Made by a program: the position numbers and the translations under genes. A model generated the notes under the pieces. That model did no database searches and was not told the DNA's origin. It worked only from the letters and a program-made list of their open reading frames with translations. A stretch of 53,340 nt of DNA from positions 1 to 53,340 of the forward strand of contig NZ_JAIUHG010000038.1 of assembly GCF_020164955.1 (NCBI RefSeq). Direction: 5' to 3'. Source of the DNA: Mesorhizobium sp. CA8 (GTDB taxonomy: Bacteria > Pseudomonadota > Alphaproteobacteria > Rhizobiales > Rhizobiaceae). Positions 1-8,594 of the stretch are shown in pieces (the first letter of the stretch is position 1; the number at the start of each line of letters is the position of its first letter).

Positions 1-405
1 CTCCGTCGTCACGACCTTGCCGGGCACCGCGCCTTCGACATTGCCGCCGCGCTCCACCGCAAGATCGACGATCACCGCGGCGTCGTTGCCGTAAGGATCC
101 ATGATGGCGATGACAGCGGCGCCCGACTTGTAGCCCTTCAGCTCCGCATCCGTCGGCCGGCGCACTTTCAGCACGACATCGGCCTTTTTGGCGTCGGCCG
201 CCGTGCCGCTCACGCCGCCGGCGGCGGCGAAGTCCTGGTCGGGAATGCGGGAACCGAGGCCAGCGCCCTTCTCGACGATCACATCGAAACCGAGACCGGC
301 CAGGCGCTTGACCGTCTCCGGCGAGCCCGCGACGCGGCTCGTTCGGGTCAAGCTCACGAGGGATGAATACGATGTCCACCACTGTTGTCCCTGAGTTGAT
401 GACAT
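1..405 (-). pseudogene. pntA: NAD(P) transhydrogenase subunit alpha, 5' part, frameshifted
   Basis: The reverse strand from 335 to 1 encodes the start of the PntA Rossmann-like domain, with segments such as AGSPETVKRLAGLGFDVIVE and AVIAIMDPYGNDAAVIVDLA, and runs off the left edge. The conserved beginning (VFIPRELDPNEPR) lies in another frame at about 375-333. Restoring two bases near 330 (CCGCGTCGCG to CCGCGCGTCGCG) joins the frames. An ATG at 405 is open in the downstream frame but gives a non-homologous N terminus. PntA/PntB form the proton-translocating transhydrogenase that links NADH and NADPH. The break is either a real mutation or a sequencing error; only the 5' end is visible. Confidence 0.7.
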
Positions 406-564
406 GTAAGGCAAGGCTTCAGGAACCGTTCGCCAGGCGAAGCGTCTCCCGGTTTTGCGGCTGCCGCCGATCAAATCGGCGACAGCCGCCCTCTCGCCTC
501 GGGAGGCATTACCGGCTCGCGGTGAGAAGAATCCGCAAGTCAATGAAAGCCGTCGCACCCCGCC

Positions 565-1714
565 TATTCGGCAGCAACCCCGTAGGGGATATTGCGCCCG
601 CCATAGCGCCGCACACGGATGTTGGCCTGCTCCGCATGTCCCACGAACCCCTCGAGCATGCAAAGCCTTGAGCATACTCGCCGATAAGCGCGGCGGCTTG
701 GGCAGTGAGTACTCGCTGGTAGGAGTGGGTCTTCAGGAACTTGCCAACCCAGAGCCCGCCGGTATAGCGCCCGGCCTTCTTTGTTGGCAGCGTATGGTTG
801 GTTCCGATCACTTTGTCGCGATTTGCCACATTGGTCCGCGGCCCGAGGAACAGCGCGCCATAGCAGCGCATATTTTCCAAGAACCAGTCATCCCGATCGG
901 TCATCACCTGAACGTGCTCGGAGGCAATGTGGTCTGCCACCGACAACATCTCTTGATAGCTGTCGCAGACGATGATCTCGCCATAATCATCCCAACTTTT
1001 GCGCGCGGTCTCCTGGGTCGGAAGGACTTTGAGCAGTCGCTCAATCTCGAGCATCGTCTGACGAGCAAGCCGCTCAGAATTGGTCACTAGCACGGCGGGT
1101 GAATTGTAGCCGTGCTCGGCCTGGCCGAGCAGGTCGGTCGCGCAAAGCTCGGCGTCCACGGTCTCGTCGGCTTTCACCATCGTCTCTGTCGGGCCGGCAA
1201 ATAGGTCGATACCCACACGGCCAAAAAGCTGGCGCTTGGCCTCGGCCACATACGCGTTGCCTGGACCGACGATCATGTGCACCGGCCGCATTGTTTCCGT
1301 GCCAATGGCCATCGCGCCGACCGCTTGGATGCCGCCCAGCACATAGATTTCATGCGCGCCGCCGAGCTTCATGGCGGCGATGACGGCTGGATTGGGCTTA
1401 CCCTTGAAAGGCGGTGTCGCCGCAACAATACGGGGAACACCCGCGACGCTCGCCGTGGCAACCGACATATGCGCCGATGCGACCATTGGAAACTTTCCGC
1501 CAGGCACGTAGCAGCCGACAGACTGCACGGGGATGTTGCGATGACCCAGGATAACGCCGGGCATCGTCTCCACCTCTACGTCCCTCATCGAGTCGCGCTG
1601 GACTTGCGCGAAGTTGCGCACCTGCTGCTGAGCGAATTTGATATCCTGCATATCGCGCGTGGTGACCTGCGCCATCAATGCTTCGATGTCGGTCTCGGGC
1701 AGCAGGCGCGCCAT
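565..1714 (-). pseudogene. hisD: Histidinol dehydrogenase-like gene, N-terminally truncated and frameshifted near its end
   Basis: HisD-family NAD-dependent alcohol/aldehyde dehydrogenase: NIPVQSVGCYVPGGKFPM, VHMIVGPGNAYVAEAKRQLF, DLFAGPTETMV and ASEHVQVMT are family motifs. The open frame from the ATG at 1714 begins roughly 60 residues into the usual protein, so the N terminus is missing. Near 666-671 one base is lost: restoring an A in CTCAAGGCTT lets the reading continue as MLEGFVGHAEQANIRVRRYG and stop at 565. Without that correction the frame runs to 509 with a foreign tail. The missing N terminus coincides with the end of the neighbouring oxidase fragment on the other strand, so the locus looks like a recombination scar. 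Rhizobia often carry HisD paralogues outside histidine synthesis, so the original role is uncertain. Confidence 0.8.
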
Positions 1715-2125
1715 GATGTTTTCTGGGCCTTGCGATCCTACCGCGCTGGCGCGAAGGTCGTTGTCTCCGACGTGTGCGTGCCGATTTCCCGGCTGGCGGA
1801 ATGTGTGCGCGAGACAAAGAACGATATCCAGCGCTCAAAACTCATCGCGCCGATCGTCGGGCACGTTGGGGACGGTAATTTCCACGCCTCCGTTCTCGTG
1901 ATGGTGGATGATGCCGAGGAGGTCGCACGGACCAGGGCCTTCCTGGGGCGGCTCACCGAGCGCTCCCTCGCCATGGACGGCACCTGCACCGGCGAACACG
2001 GTATCGGCGAGGGCAAGAAGCATTTCATGGTTGCCGAGCATGGCCAGAACGCGGTCGATCTGATGGCCGCGATCCAGCACGCCATTGATCCGAACGGGAT
2101 TATGAATCCGGGCAAGATCATCTGA
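1706..2125 (+). pseudogene. FAD-linked oxidase (GlcD / D-lactate dehydrogenase type), C-terminal fragment
   Basis: About 139 codons match the C-terminal half of the glycolate oxidase/D-lactate dehydrogenase FAD-linked family: SDVCVPISRLAECV, the metal/substrate motif GHVGDGNFHASVL, GTCTGEHGIGEGK and the terminal DPNGIMNPGKII before TGA. The family is usually about 450-480 residues, so the FAD-binding N-terminal domain is absent. Recognisable similarity starts near ARHDVFWA at 1706, exactly where the oppositely oriented hisD fragment begins. There is no start codon or ribosome site suited to this fragment. It is almost certainly non-functional and marks one side of a rearrangement. Confidence 0.8.
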
Positions 2126-2684
2126 AAAGCGCCAAAGGGGTGGCTGTCACCGGATCAGTTACGAAGGCAACGCTGCGCGGTCGCGCCGAGGCGCTGTTTA
2201 GGATCAAACGAACGGCCGGGAATCGCTCGGCACTGGTCATTCGCCACTATTCAGACAAGGTCCCCAGATGGCGCGACCGCGACCTCCAGCGTGGTCGCCG
2301 GTAATGTCCGCTATAGGGCGGTGGCAAGCCTGACTTCAACTGCCGACATTGGGCGCAAAGCTGCCATTCAGAACGTGGAGCCCTTGGGGTGTCGTGCTGA
2401 CCGGCGCTATCAGGAAGTCACACGCGCCAGAAAGTCGCTGCCACCGAAATTGTCCAAAAGCCGAATCTAGTGTCCCGCTTTGTCCATAAGCGCGCGCAAC
2501 TCGGGCTGAGACGTGACCCAGAAAGTTCGAAAAGCTTCCAGGAACCCCAGGCGAATTGGATGCCCTTTGGATTGGCTAGGTCAACCTTTTGGTTGCTTGC
2601 GCTCGTGGTATTTTCCCGGCATCGTTCACGCTTGCGATATAAAACTGATGACACGCGGCTTGACCTTTTATCAGGAGCGAATAG
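2126..2684. other. Intergenic region without a convincing gene
   Basis: No open frame here has a credible start or family resemblance. It separates the broken oxidase from the MucR-like gene. The last 100 bases become AT-rich and probably hold the mucR promoter, but I could not place a convincing -35/-10 pair. Confidence 0.4.
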
Positions 2685-3146
2685 TTGAGCGATCAAAATG
2701 AAGTCATGGCGGCTGATCTGGTCGGGCTGACGGCCGACATTGTCTCTGCCTATGTGAGCCAAAATCCCCTCCCTGCCACCGGGTTGCCAGACCTTATCGC
2801 GTCGATTCATTCGTCGCTAACAGGCCTTGGTTCGCCGAATGTGGCCGGGCCATCTAAACGGGAGCCCGCCATCAATCCTAAGCGGTCAGTAACGCCGGAC
2901 TACATTATCTGCCTGGAGGACGGGAAGAAATTCAAGTCGATGAAACGGCATCTCGCGGTACACTACGGCCTCACTCCAAACGAATACCGCGAAAAGTGGG
3001 GATTGAAGCCAGATTACCCGATGGTGGCGCCGAATTATGCGGCCCAACGATCAACGCTCGCGAAGGCCGTCGGGCTCGGACGCAAACCGCAGCCGACGCC
3101 AGCCAAGAAAACTCCGAGCAGGCATAAGGCTAAAGCCAAGGTATGA
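2685..3146 (+). CDS. MucR/Ros-family transcriptional regulator
   Basis: A 153-residue protein of the Ros/MucR family, DNA-binding regulators that control exopolysaccharide, virulence and plasmid genes in alphaproteobacteria. The diagnostic core lies at about residues 66-110: TPDYIICLEDGKKFKSMKRH, then HYGLTPNEYREKWGLKPDYP. The second zinc ligand of Ros (CxxC) is replaced by Asp (CLED), as in zinc-independent Mesorhizobium members of the family. The tail is rich in Lys and Pro. I chose the TTG at 2685 because AGGAG at 2673-2677 is correctly spaced, and the protein then starts MSDQNEVM like many MucR proteins. It lies alone between the left scar and the end of the virB operon. A regulatory link to that operon is possible but not shown. 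Confidence 0.88.
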   Translation: MSDQNEVMAADLVGLTADIVSAYVSQNPLPATGLPDLIASIHSSLTGLGSPNVAGPSKREPAINPKRSVTPDYIICLEDGKKFKSMKRHLAVHYGLTPNEYREKWGLKPDYPMVAPNYAAQRSTLAKAVGLGRKPQPTPAKKTPSRHKAKAKV

Positions 3147-3401
3147 CAGCAGACGTTTGTAGGACGTTTGCCCACACCATGTGGTGAAATGTGCGGGTGA
3201 CGTTCCGTCAAGACGCATATTTGGCTGTAGCGTACACACCTTACTTGGCCGGCGCTTTCAATTCAGGCAAACCCTCCACCAGTCGGGCCCCTTGAGCCGC
3301 CGTGAATTATTAGCACACAGCTGACTATGTGTTGCCGGCTACGTTATTCATAGCTTACTACAAATTTTGAGCGATAAAATTAAGGGCGACGGTCATGTCG
3401 C

Positions 3402-4391
3402 CTAAAACTGACGGTATATCTCTGTCACACGGAACCGTTCGCCTACACGCTTGCACTGGACGATGATGTCGATGGACACCCTGAGAAGGCTGCGGATGTC
3501 GTCATGCTCAACGTTGCGACCGCCCTCGGATTCCTTGATCAACAGAGCCAATTGCTCGAAGGCCAGCGTCGCCGAGTGGGCATGCACGGTCGTAATCGAC
3601 CCTGGGTGGCCAGAATTCACGTTTCGGATGTAATAGAACGCGCTTCCGTCGCGGAGTTCCTGAAGCAGGATTCGATCCGGGCGCATGCGAAGGCACGCTT
3701 CCAGCAGCTCTTTCGGCCCGGCCAATGACAGCCCCTGCTCTCCTTTGGAATAGAAGAGGCGGACGTGGTTATGTTGCGGGATGACGAGTTCAGGTGTGTC
3801 CTCAATGGAGATAATGCGCTCGTGCTCGGGAATGTGCCGGATCAAGGCCTTTGACAGCGTCGTCTTTGCCGATCCCGTCGCCCCCGAGATCACGATATTT
3901 TTCCTCGCAATCACTGCCTCGCGCAGGAAATCCTTGTAGCAGCCCGCGTCATAAAGGGCTTTCAGCTTCTGGTCACTTGCGGCGTCTTCCTGTCCCGCAG
4001 CCTTGACTTCGCTGAAGAACCCACTTCCTTCCAGATCATCGAGGGTAAGGTTCAATGACGAGGGTTTTCGGATTGTGAGGCTCACCGTCCCCTTCGTTGT
4101 CGCCGGCGGGATGACGATCTGGATGCGCTCTTCGCCTGGAAGCGTCGCGGAAAGGATTGGCCGCCTCTCGTCGATCGACTGGTTGGAGAAAGTCGCCACT
4201 GCGCGGGCAAGACGCATCAGTTTCTCGAAGGTCAGTTCCGGCATGTCATGGGTGCGCCACCCATTGGTACCTTCCGTCAACATCTGACCAGGCCGATTCA
4301 TGATCACTTCGAATAGAGACCCATTGGCCAGGAATGGCGCCAATGGTGAGAGGAGTTCGCGAACGACTGCCGCGTCGGTTCCCTCGACCAT
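3402..4391 (-). CDS. virB11: VirB11 type IV secretion ATPase
   Basis: A 329-residue hexameric traffic ATPase that sits on the cytoplasmic face of the type IV secretion channel and powers pilus assembly and substrate transfer. Visible motifs: Walker A ISGATGSAKTTLSKAL (the usual Gly before Lys is Ala), Asp box RIISIEDTPEL, Walker B region MRPDRILLQELRDG, and His box SGHPGSITTVHAHSA. Length fits the family. It is the last gene of the virB operon, nine bases after virB10. The Walker A substitution (GSAKT) is unusual but tolerated in some relatives. Confidence 0.95.
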   Translation of the reverse strand: MVEGTDAAVVRELLSPLAPFLANGSLFEVIMNRPGQMLTEGTNGWRTHDMPELTFEKLMRLARAVATFSNQSIDERRPILSATLPGEERIQIVIPPATTKGTVSLTIRKPSSLNLTLDDLEGSGFFSEVKAAGQEDAASDQKLKALYDAGCYKDFLREAVIARKNIVISGATGSAKTTLSKALIRHIPEHERIISIEDTPELVIPQHNHVRLFYSKGEQGLSLAGPKELLEACLRMRPDRILLQELRDGSAFYYIRNVNSGHPGSITTVHAHSATLAFEQLALLIKESEGGRNVEHDDIRSLLRVSIDIIVQCKRVGERFRVTEIYRQF

Positions 4392-4400
4392 TGTCTCTTG

Positions 4401-5579
4401 CTACTTCGTTGTGAGGGTCGACCGCGGGCTGAAATCCCCCAGCACCGCGCGATCGTAAATGCGGTTTCTAGGCTCCGTCACGCGGAGCCTATAGACATTG
4501 GAAAAGTCGAGATCGCGCGCCACGAAAATCGAGGCGAGTTCGCCCTGGTGCTTGTTCAGTGTCGGTGGAATGTTGATCGACTGCTCGACCGCAATGGCCG
4601 CGGCCTGCTGGCCCGCGCTCGTCGTGTTCTGCGCCTCGACACCGCTGTCTTGCAGCCGGCTGCTGGCGTAGCTGGTCGCATCACCGACGACGGAAAGAAG
4701 GAGTGCGCTGCCGAATCGCTCCCACCAATGGGTGTCGACATAGCCGTCGACGCCGGCGCGGCCGAGGGCGTCCGTCGCAGGCGATGCGAGCGTGACGATC
4801 ACGCCTTTTGCCGTCTTTGCCCGATTCCAGAGCACGAAGAGACGTTTCTGCCCGCGCTGAAGGCCGCCACGGTATTCGCCGATGACCTGGGTTCCCTTCT
4901 CCATCAGCACGACCCGGCCATTGTCAGAGAGGACGTCGCGGTTGATCACACAGCTTGCGAAGCCGGGCTGATCCGACGCCATGGCGGTCTCGAGGACGCA
5001 AGGTATCGAGGTTCCCATGGCGACGATGTAATTGCGGTTGCCGAGCGTGCCGGCTCGCGAGCCCTCGAGCCGGGTCGGCCGCAGGAGGCCGTCAAACCGC
5101 TGTTGATCGGCGTTGGCCGCATTCTGTCCCATCATATTTCCGTCGAGCGGCAGGTAGTTGCCCTCTGTCGCTGCTGCAGAGCCTCCGGCATCCCGGCTCG
5201 ATGTCGCGTTTTTCTGCCCGCCGCTGTAAGCCATGACAGGCGCACGCCGCGCCGAGTCGAGCAGCGGATCTTCTTCCTTGGCCTGCTCGGTCACTACAGG
5301 GGTCGGCAGCTTCACTTCCGGGCGGGCAACGACCGGTTCCACTTGCTCCTTGGCCGGCTCGAAACTCGTCGCCTGGCGAATGACCACCCGCTCCGGCTTC
5401 GTCATGTCCGACGGCGTCTTTTCTCCGCTCATAGACCACAATGCGAAGGCAACGAAGGCGACGACGGCCAGCGCTACGGCGCCCCGCTTCAGGGTGGGAT
5501 TGTTGTCGATCCGCCTGGCCGCGACAGTTTCAGCCCGCTCGCCCGGGATCCTGCTTTCGTTTTCCTGAGCCATGCCCAC
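4401..5579 (-). CDS. virB10: VirB10 (TrbI-like) type IV secretion scaffold
   Basis: A 392-residue protein that spans from inner to outer membrane and links ATP use to opening of the channel. It has a short cytoplasmic N terminus, one membrane segment at about residues 33-52 (AVALAVVAFVAFALW), a Pro/Glu-rich periplasmic linker, and a C-terminal TrbI/VirB10 beta-barrel domain from about 170 with RNYIVAMGTSIPCVLETAM, GEYRGGLQRGQKRLFVLWNR and WWERFGSALLLSVVGD. It begins three bases after the virB9 stop, as expected for co-translation within the operon. Confidence 0.95.
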   Translation of the reverse strand: MGMAQENESRIPGERAETVAARRIDNNPTLKRGAVALAVVAFVAFALWSMSGEKTPSDMTKPERVVIRQATSFEPAKEQVEPVVARPEVKLPTPVVTEQAKEEDPLLDSARRAPVMAYSGGQKNATSSRDAGGSAAATEGNYLPLDGNMMGQNAANADQQRFDGLLRPTRLEGSRAGTLGNRNYIVAMGTSIPCVLETAMASDQPGFASCVINRDVLSDNGRVVLMEKGTQVIGEYRGGLQRGQKRLFVLWNRAKTAKGVIVTLASPATDALGRAGVDGYVDTHWWERFGSALLLSVVGDATSYASSRLQDSGVEAQNTTSAGQQAAAIAVEQSINIPPTLNKHQGELASIFVARDLDFSNVYRLRVTEPRNRIYDRAVLGDFSPRSTLTTK

Positions 5580-5582
5580 CTC

Positions 5583-6437
5583 CTATCGCGCTGCGCTGGC
5601 GTCGCTCCGCACGACGCGTTCGACCGATGGCGAGGTCGTGTTGGTGTCCGGATCGATGCCGACGCGGTCATAGGCCTCGTTGAAGACGCAAAGCACATCC
5701 CCTCCCCTGCGCAGGATGAACTTGCGGCTGATCGCGTGGACCAGGACCAGGTTCCCGTCGACGGATTTGGGCACTAGGCTCTCGCTGCCGTCCGAGTTCT
5801 CGATATAGATGGCGGGCATCTCCTGATTGCCGACGAAGGCGAACGTCGTCACCTTGCCATTGTCGTAGACCGTCTCCGGTTCCAGTGCCTGGGAGCCTTG
5901 TGCCGAATAGCGCCAGTTCCGTGGGCCATAGGCTTCGTGGAGGGCCAGCACATTGTCGGCCTCTTTCGCCTGCGCCGCGACGGCTCGCGCCGCCGCAGCC
6001 TGTCGCCGTCGTTCGGCCTCGTCAGCCGGATAGCGATACTTGACGTAGAAATAGGTATTCTGGCCGACCACCACCGTTCCGTCCCTTACCGTCAGCTCCA
6101 TCTGGTAGCTGCGGGTTGAGCCGTCACGCCGGGTGGTCACGACGGAGATATTGGTGACTGGCTGGTTTTCCCGCGGCTTGAGAAACAGGATGTTGCCGGC
6201 CGGCGCGACCTCCCATGCGACGCTGTTTCCGAGCGCGACATGGGCGATCTCCTCATCGGCCGAGAATTCAACCTGCACCGAGGAGCGCAGCGAGCCGACG
6301 ATGCGGGTGATGTTGTAGGGCTGGTAGTCGACAAAGCGCACACGGCTGTCCTGCGATGCGCCGCGAGGAATTTCGAGGGCAAGCGCGGCGGATGGGGTGG
6401 CGGCCAGAAGAAGAGTGGCGATTGCGATTGTGCGCAT
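5583..6437 (-). CDS. virB9: VirB9 type IV secretion outer-membrane core protein
   Basis: A 284-residue periplasmic/outer-membrane component of the VirB7-VirB9-VirB10 core complex. Starting at the ATG at 6437, which overlaps the virB8 stop as TGATG, it has a clear signal peptide (MRTIAIATLLLAATPSAALA). It then shows VirB9/CagX features: NITRIVGSLRSSVQVEF, the Trp-containing NSVAWEVAPAGNILFLKPRE, NTYFYVKYRYP, and the C-terminal GNQEMPAIYI and ISRKFILRRGGDVLCVFNEA. A longer in-frame start at 6557 lies inside virB8 and would hide the signal peptide, so I rejected it. Confidence 0.94.
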   Translation of the reverse strand: MRTIAIATLLLAATPSAALALEIPRGASQDSRVRFVDYQPYNITRIVGSLRSSVQVEFSADEEIAHVALGNSVAWEVAPAGNILFLKPRENQPVTNISVVTTRRDGSTRSYQMELTVRDGTVVVGQNTYFYVKYRYPADEAERRRQAAAARAVAAQAKEADNVLALHEAYGPRNWRYSAQGSQALEPETVYDNGKVTTFAFVGNQEMPAIYIENSDGSESLVPKSVDGNLVLVHAISRKFILRRGGDVLCVFNEAYDRVGIDPDTNTTSPSVERVVRSDASAAR

Positions 6438-7108
6438 CAGTTGATGGCCTCCGGATCGGCCCGGTATTCGCTGACCACGAAGCCGAGAGGGTTCACCAGC
6501 CGATCCGTCGACGACATCGGCGCGTTGACGTAGGAGAAGGTTAGGGTAGCGACCCAATGGGTTGTCCGAACCTCCTCGCCGCGCGTGATCGTGCGCATGT
6601 AGCGGACGGATACGACATTCGAATTGATCAGTGAGATCGACGCAATGCTGATGCGCACAGTGGCGCCGCGCCCGTAGGTGTTCTGCGGCGAATCTGGGTT
6701 GCTGCCACGATAGTACGTGGAAAATCGCGTCTGCTCGGGCTGTGTCGACAGCAAGGCGACGGTGCGATAATTCTCCTCCGCCTCGCTCCAGACATAGCCT
6801 TCCCGCGCACGCACATATTTGGCGGCAAAGTATTTGGTGACGGCTTCGTCATAGGTGCCCGCGGTCGACGTCAGCGCCGAGACGACATCGACAATGCCTG
6901 TCGAATTGTCCACCCGCACGACAAACGGTTCCACCGTCTTCAGCGGGGTCAAGGCCGCGACGGCGAAGATCGAAACGCCGGCAAGGACGCCGGCAACGAT
7001 TGCCACGGACCAGGCGATACGCGCCGAGCGTTCGACCTGAACCATGCGGTCCTGATCGAAGCGTCTCGCCTTCTCGAAATATGCCTTGAGTTCGTCCCCG
7101 GAGACCAT
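6437..7108 (-). CDS. virB8: VirB8 type IV secretion inner-membrane protein
   Basis: A 223-residue bitopic inner-membrane protein that nucleates assembly of the secretion channel. It has a cytoplasmic N terminus (LKAYFEKARRFDQDRM), one membrane segment at about residues 30-53 (IAWSVAIVAGVLAGVSIFAV), and the NTF2-like periplasmic VirB8 domain with AKYVRAREGYVWSEAEENYR and ATLTFSYVNAPMSSTDRLVN. Its stop overlaps the virB9 start and it begins three bases after virB7. Length and order match the classic virB arrangement. Confidence 0.94.
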   Translation of the reverse strand: MVSGDELKAYFEKARRFDQDRMVQVERSARIAWSVAIVAGVLAGVSIFAVAALTPLKTVEPFVVRVDNSTGIVDVVSALTSTAGTYDEAVTKYFAAKYVRAREGYVWSEAEENYRTVALLSTQPEQTRFSTYYRGSNPDSPQNTYGRGATVRISIASISLINSNVVSVRYMRTITRGEEVRTTHWVATLTFSYVNAPMSSTDRLVNPLGFVVSEYRADPEAIN

Positions 7109-7111
7109 GGG

Positions 7112-7387
7112 TCACGCTCCGCAAGGACGATTGGATGCAGCGATGTCAAAACGGGCTAAGGCGGCCGGCGCCCTGCCCTCTTCGACATAGGCTGCGGCCG
7201 CCTGTTGGGAGATCGACGGCTGTGCGCTCGAACGCTTCTCAGTGAGATTCTTATTGTCCTCCCATTCCCACATCGAACGATTGAGCGGCCGGCGCGAATA
7301 GCCGTCGCATTTGGGGAGCGGATAGGATAGCGATGCGCAGCCACTTAAGATCGCCGCCATGCAAACCAGCGGGAAAATTCGGATCAT
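7112..7387 (-). CDS. virB7: VirB7-like lipoprotein
   Basis: A 91-residue lipoprotein starting at the ATG at 7387: MIRIFPLVCMAAILSGCASL has a lipobox (LSGC) giving a lipidated Cys at residue 17. A second Cys in LPKC resembles VirB7, which disulphide-bonds to VirB9 and anchors the core complex in the outer membrane. It is longer than Agrobacterium VirB7 (about 55 residues) and ends with another Cys (RPCGA). Identification rests on the lipobox and on its place between virB6 and virB8. A much longer open frame upstream is the shadow of virB6. Confidence 0.75.
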   Translation of the reverse strand: MIRIFPLVCMAAILSGCASLSYPLPKCDGYSRRPLNRSMWEWEDNKNLTEKRSSAQPSISQQAAAAYVEEGRAPAALARFDIAASNRPCGA

Positions 7388-7422
7388 TCCGGAAGGCCTT
7401 TTTCTTGTTGGTGCGAAAAGCG

Positions 7423-8358
7423 TCATGAGCCGGCGCGTTTCGAGGTGAAGGTTCGGCCGGCCGCGCCGAAGCCGCGGCCGGCGGCACGGACGATATGGGA
7501 TGCCGTCCAGGCGAGTGTGCTTTCGTGGGCGTCGCGTGCCGCACCGTAGCCATAGGTCAACGACGCGCCGCCGGCGGCGAGCGCCGAAGCGATGTTGGGA
7601 AGCTGATAGAAGACATAGAGGGCGGCGAGGCAGATGGCGCAAAGCGCGATCGGCCGCATGAGCACGTCGCTGTATCCCTCGATCGCCGTGAACGTGGTGT
7701 CGATGCAGGTGATCAGCAGCGAGCCAACGGCGACGACCAGGACCTGCAGGATTACGAAGTTCACAAGCTGCCCGATCCAGGCCTCGGTAAAGCGGCGCGT
7801 CGCCTGGAACATGGCGACCGCCACAAAGATCGGGCCGATCGCCAGCACGATGGCGAGCGCCAGCCGGGCATAGAGCGAGACGATGTAGCCGATCGCTGCG
7901 ACGATGAAGCTCGCACCGATCACCATCATGCCGGCGACGCCTGTCACGATGTCGACGGGCCAGGAAGCTCGGGACCAGATGTCGGTGGCGGAGGCCTGCC
8001 CCTTGTCGAGCAGACTGTCGAAGGTGGAAGCGCTCGGCGCCGTGCCTGTATTCAGAGCCTGAGAGATTTCGCGCGGGAGCACGTCGAAGAAGATGTTTGT
8101 GACATAGGTCTGGTATTCGCCGGCGTTCTTCACCAGCATCACGATGATGGCGAGCTTGATCGCCCGGTAAGCGAAATCCAGGATCGGTTCCTGGACCGAG
8201 CCTCGGAGAATGAGATAGCCGTAGAGCACGATATAGAGGGTGACTGCCGCCGTGAGAGGCCCCGAAACCCATTCGGAGATGTTGGAGGTGCCATCGGAGA
8301 TGAAAGTCTCCAAGGGCGCCTTGAACTGCTCATCGACGAAGGCGAACACCTCATACAT
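7423..8358 (-). CDS. virB6: VirB6 polytopic type IV secretion protein
   Basis: A 311-residue inner-membrane protein of the TrbL/VirB6 family with at least five hydrophobic stretches, for example LTAAVTLYIVLYGYLILRG, AIKLAIIVMLV, IGYIVSLYARLALAIVLAIG, VILQVLVVAVGSLLITCI and IALCAICLAALYVFYQLPN. It contacts the substrate during passage across the inner membrane. The central segment RLALAIVLAIGPIFVAVAMF and the following RFTEAWIGQLVNFVILQVL are typical of the family. It follows eexN by two bases. A 35-base gap precedes virB7. Confidence 0.93.
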   Translation of the reverse strand: MYEVFAFVDEQFKAPLETFISDGTSNISEWVSGPLTAAVTLYIVLYGYLILRGSVQEPILDFAYRAIKLAIIVMLVKNAGEYQTYVTNIFFDVLPREISQALNTGTAPSASTFDSLLDKGQASATDIWSRASWPVDIVTGVAGMMVIGASFIVAAIGYIVSLYARLALAIVLAIGPIFVAVAMFQATRRFTEAWIGQLVNFVILQVLVVAVGSLLITCIDTTFTAIEGYSDVLMRPIALCAICLAALYVFYQLPNIASALAAGGASLTYGYGAARDAHESTLAWTASHIVRAAGRGFGAAGRTFTSKRAGS

Positions 8359-8360
8359 TG

Positions 8361-8594
8361 TCAGCCTCCCAACGACTGCCGCATCCGCTGAAGCCGCAGC
8401 TTGCCGTCGGCGGCTTCGGCGTTCCTGCAGTTCGTCGTGTCTCTGAGCTCACCCGGATTGTTGCGACACTTTGTGAGGGTGCTGGAAAGAAGCGCTTCGT
8501 CCGCCACCAGTTCGTCGACGGTGTAGCTTAGTTCGGTCTGCTCCGAGCACGCCGCCAGACCAACTATCGCCGCCAGGAGAAGCAGCCTCCTCAT
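8361..8594 (-). CDS. eexN: EexN-like entry-exclusion lipoprotein
   Basis: A 77-residue small lipoprotein: MRRLLLLAAIVGLAACSEQ has a lipobox (LAAC) and the mature part contains two more Cys residues (LTKCRNNPGEL and TTNCRNAEAADG). It sits between virB5 and virB6, the usual site of EexN in conjugative virB-type operons. The CRNNPGEL...C...A pattern is typical of the family. EexN-type proteins block entry of related plasmids into the host cell. Its presence argues that this secretion system works in conjugation rather than only in effector delivery. The start overlaps the virB5 stop by four bases. Confidence 0.82.
   Translation of the reverse strand: MRRLLLLAAIVGLAACSEQTELSYTVDELVADEALLSSTLTKCRNNPGELRDTTNCRNAEAADGKLRLQRMRQSLGG

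Noticed and set aside
509..1714. Single 401-codon hisD-type open frame ending at 509
   Set aside because: The last 50 codons are in the wrong frame relative to the conserved HisD end, which is found one base shifted and stops at 565, so I report a frameshifted gene.
2418..2810. 130-codon minus-strand frame upstream of mucR
   Set aside because: It overlaps the mucR coding region and has no similarity or ribosome site that I can see.
7112..8272. 386-codon minus-strand frame across virB6 and virB7
   Set aside because: Most of it is the shadow of virB6 in another frame; only the last 91 codons (from 7387) make a lipoprotein with a lipobox.
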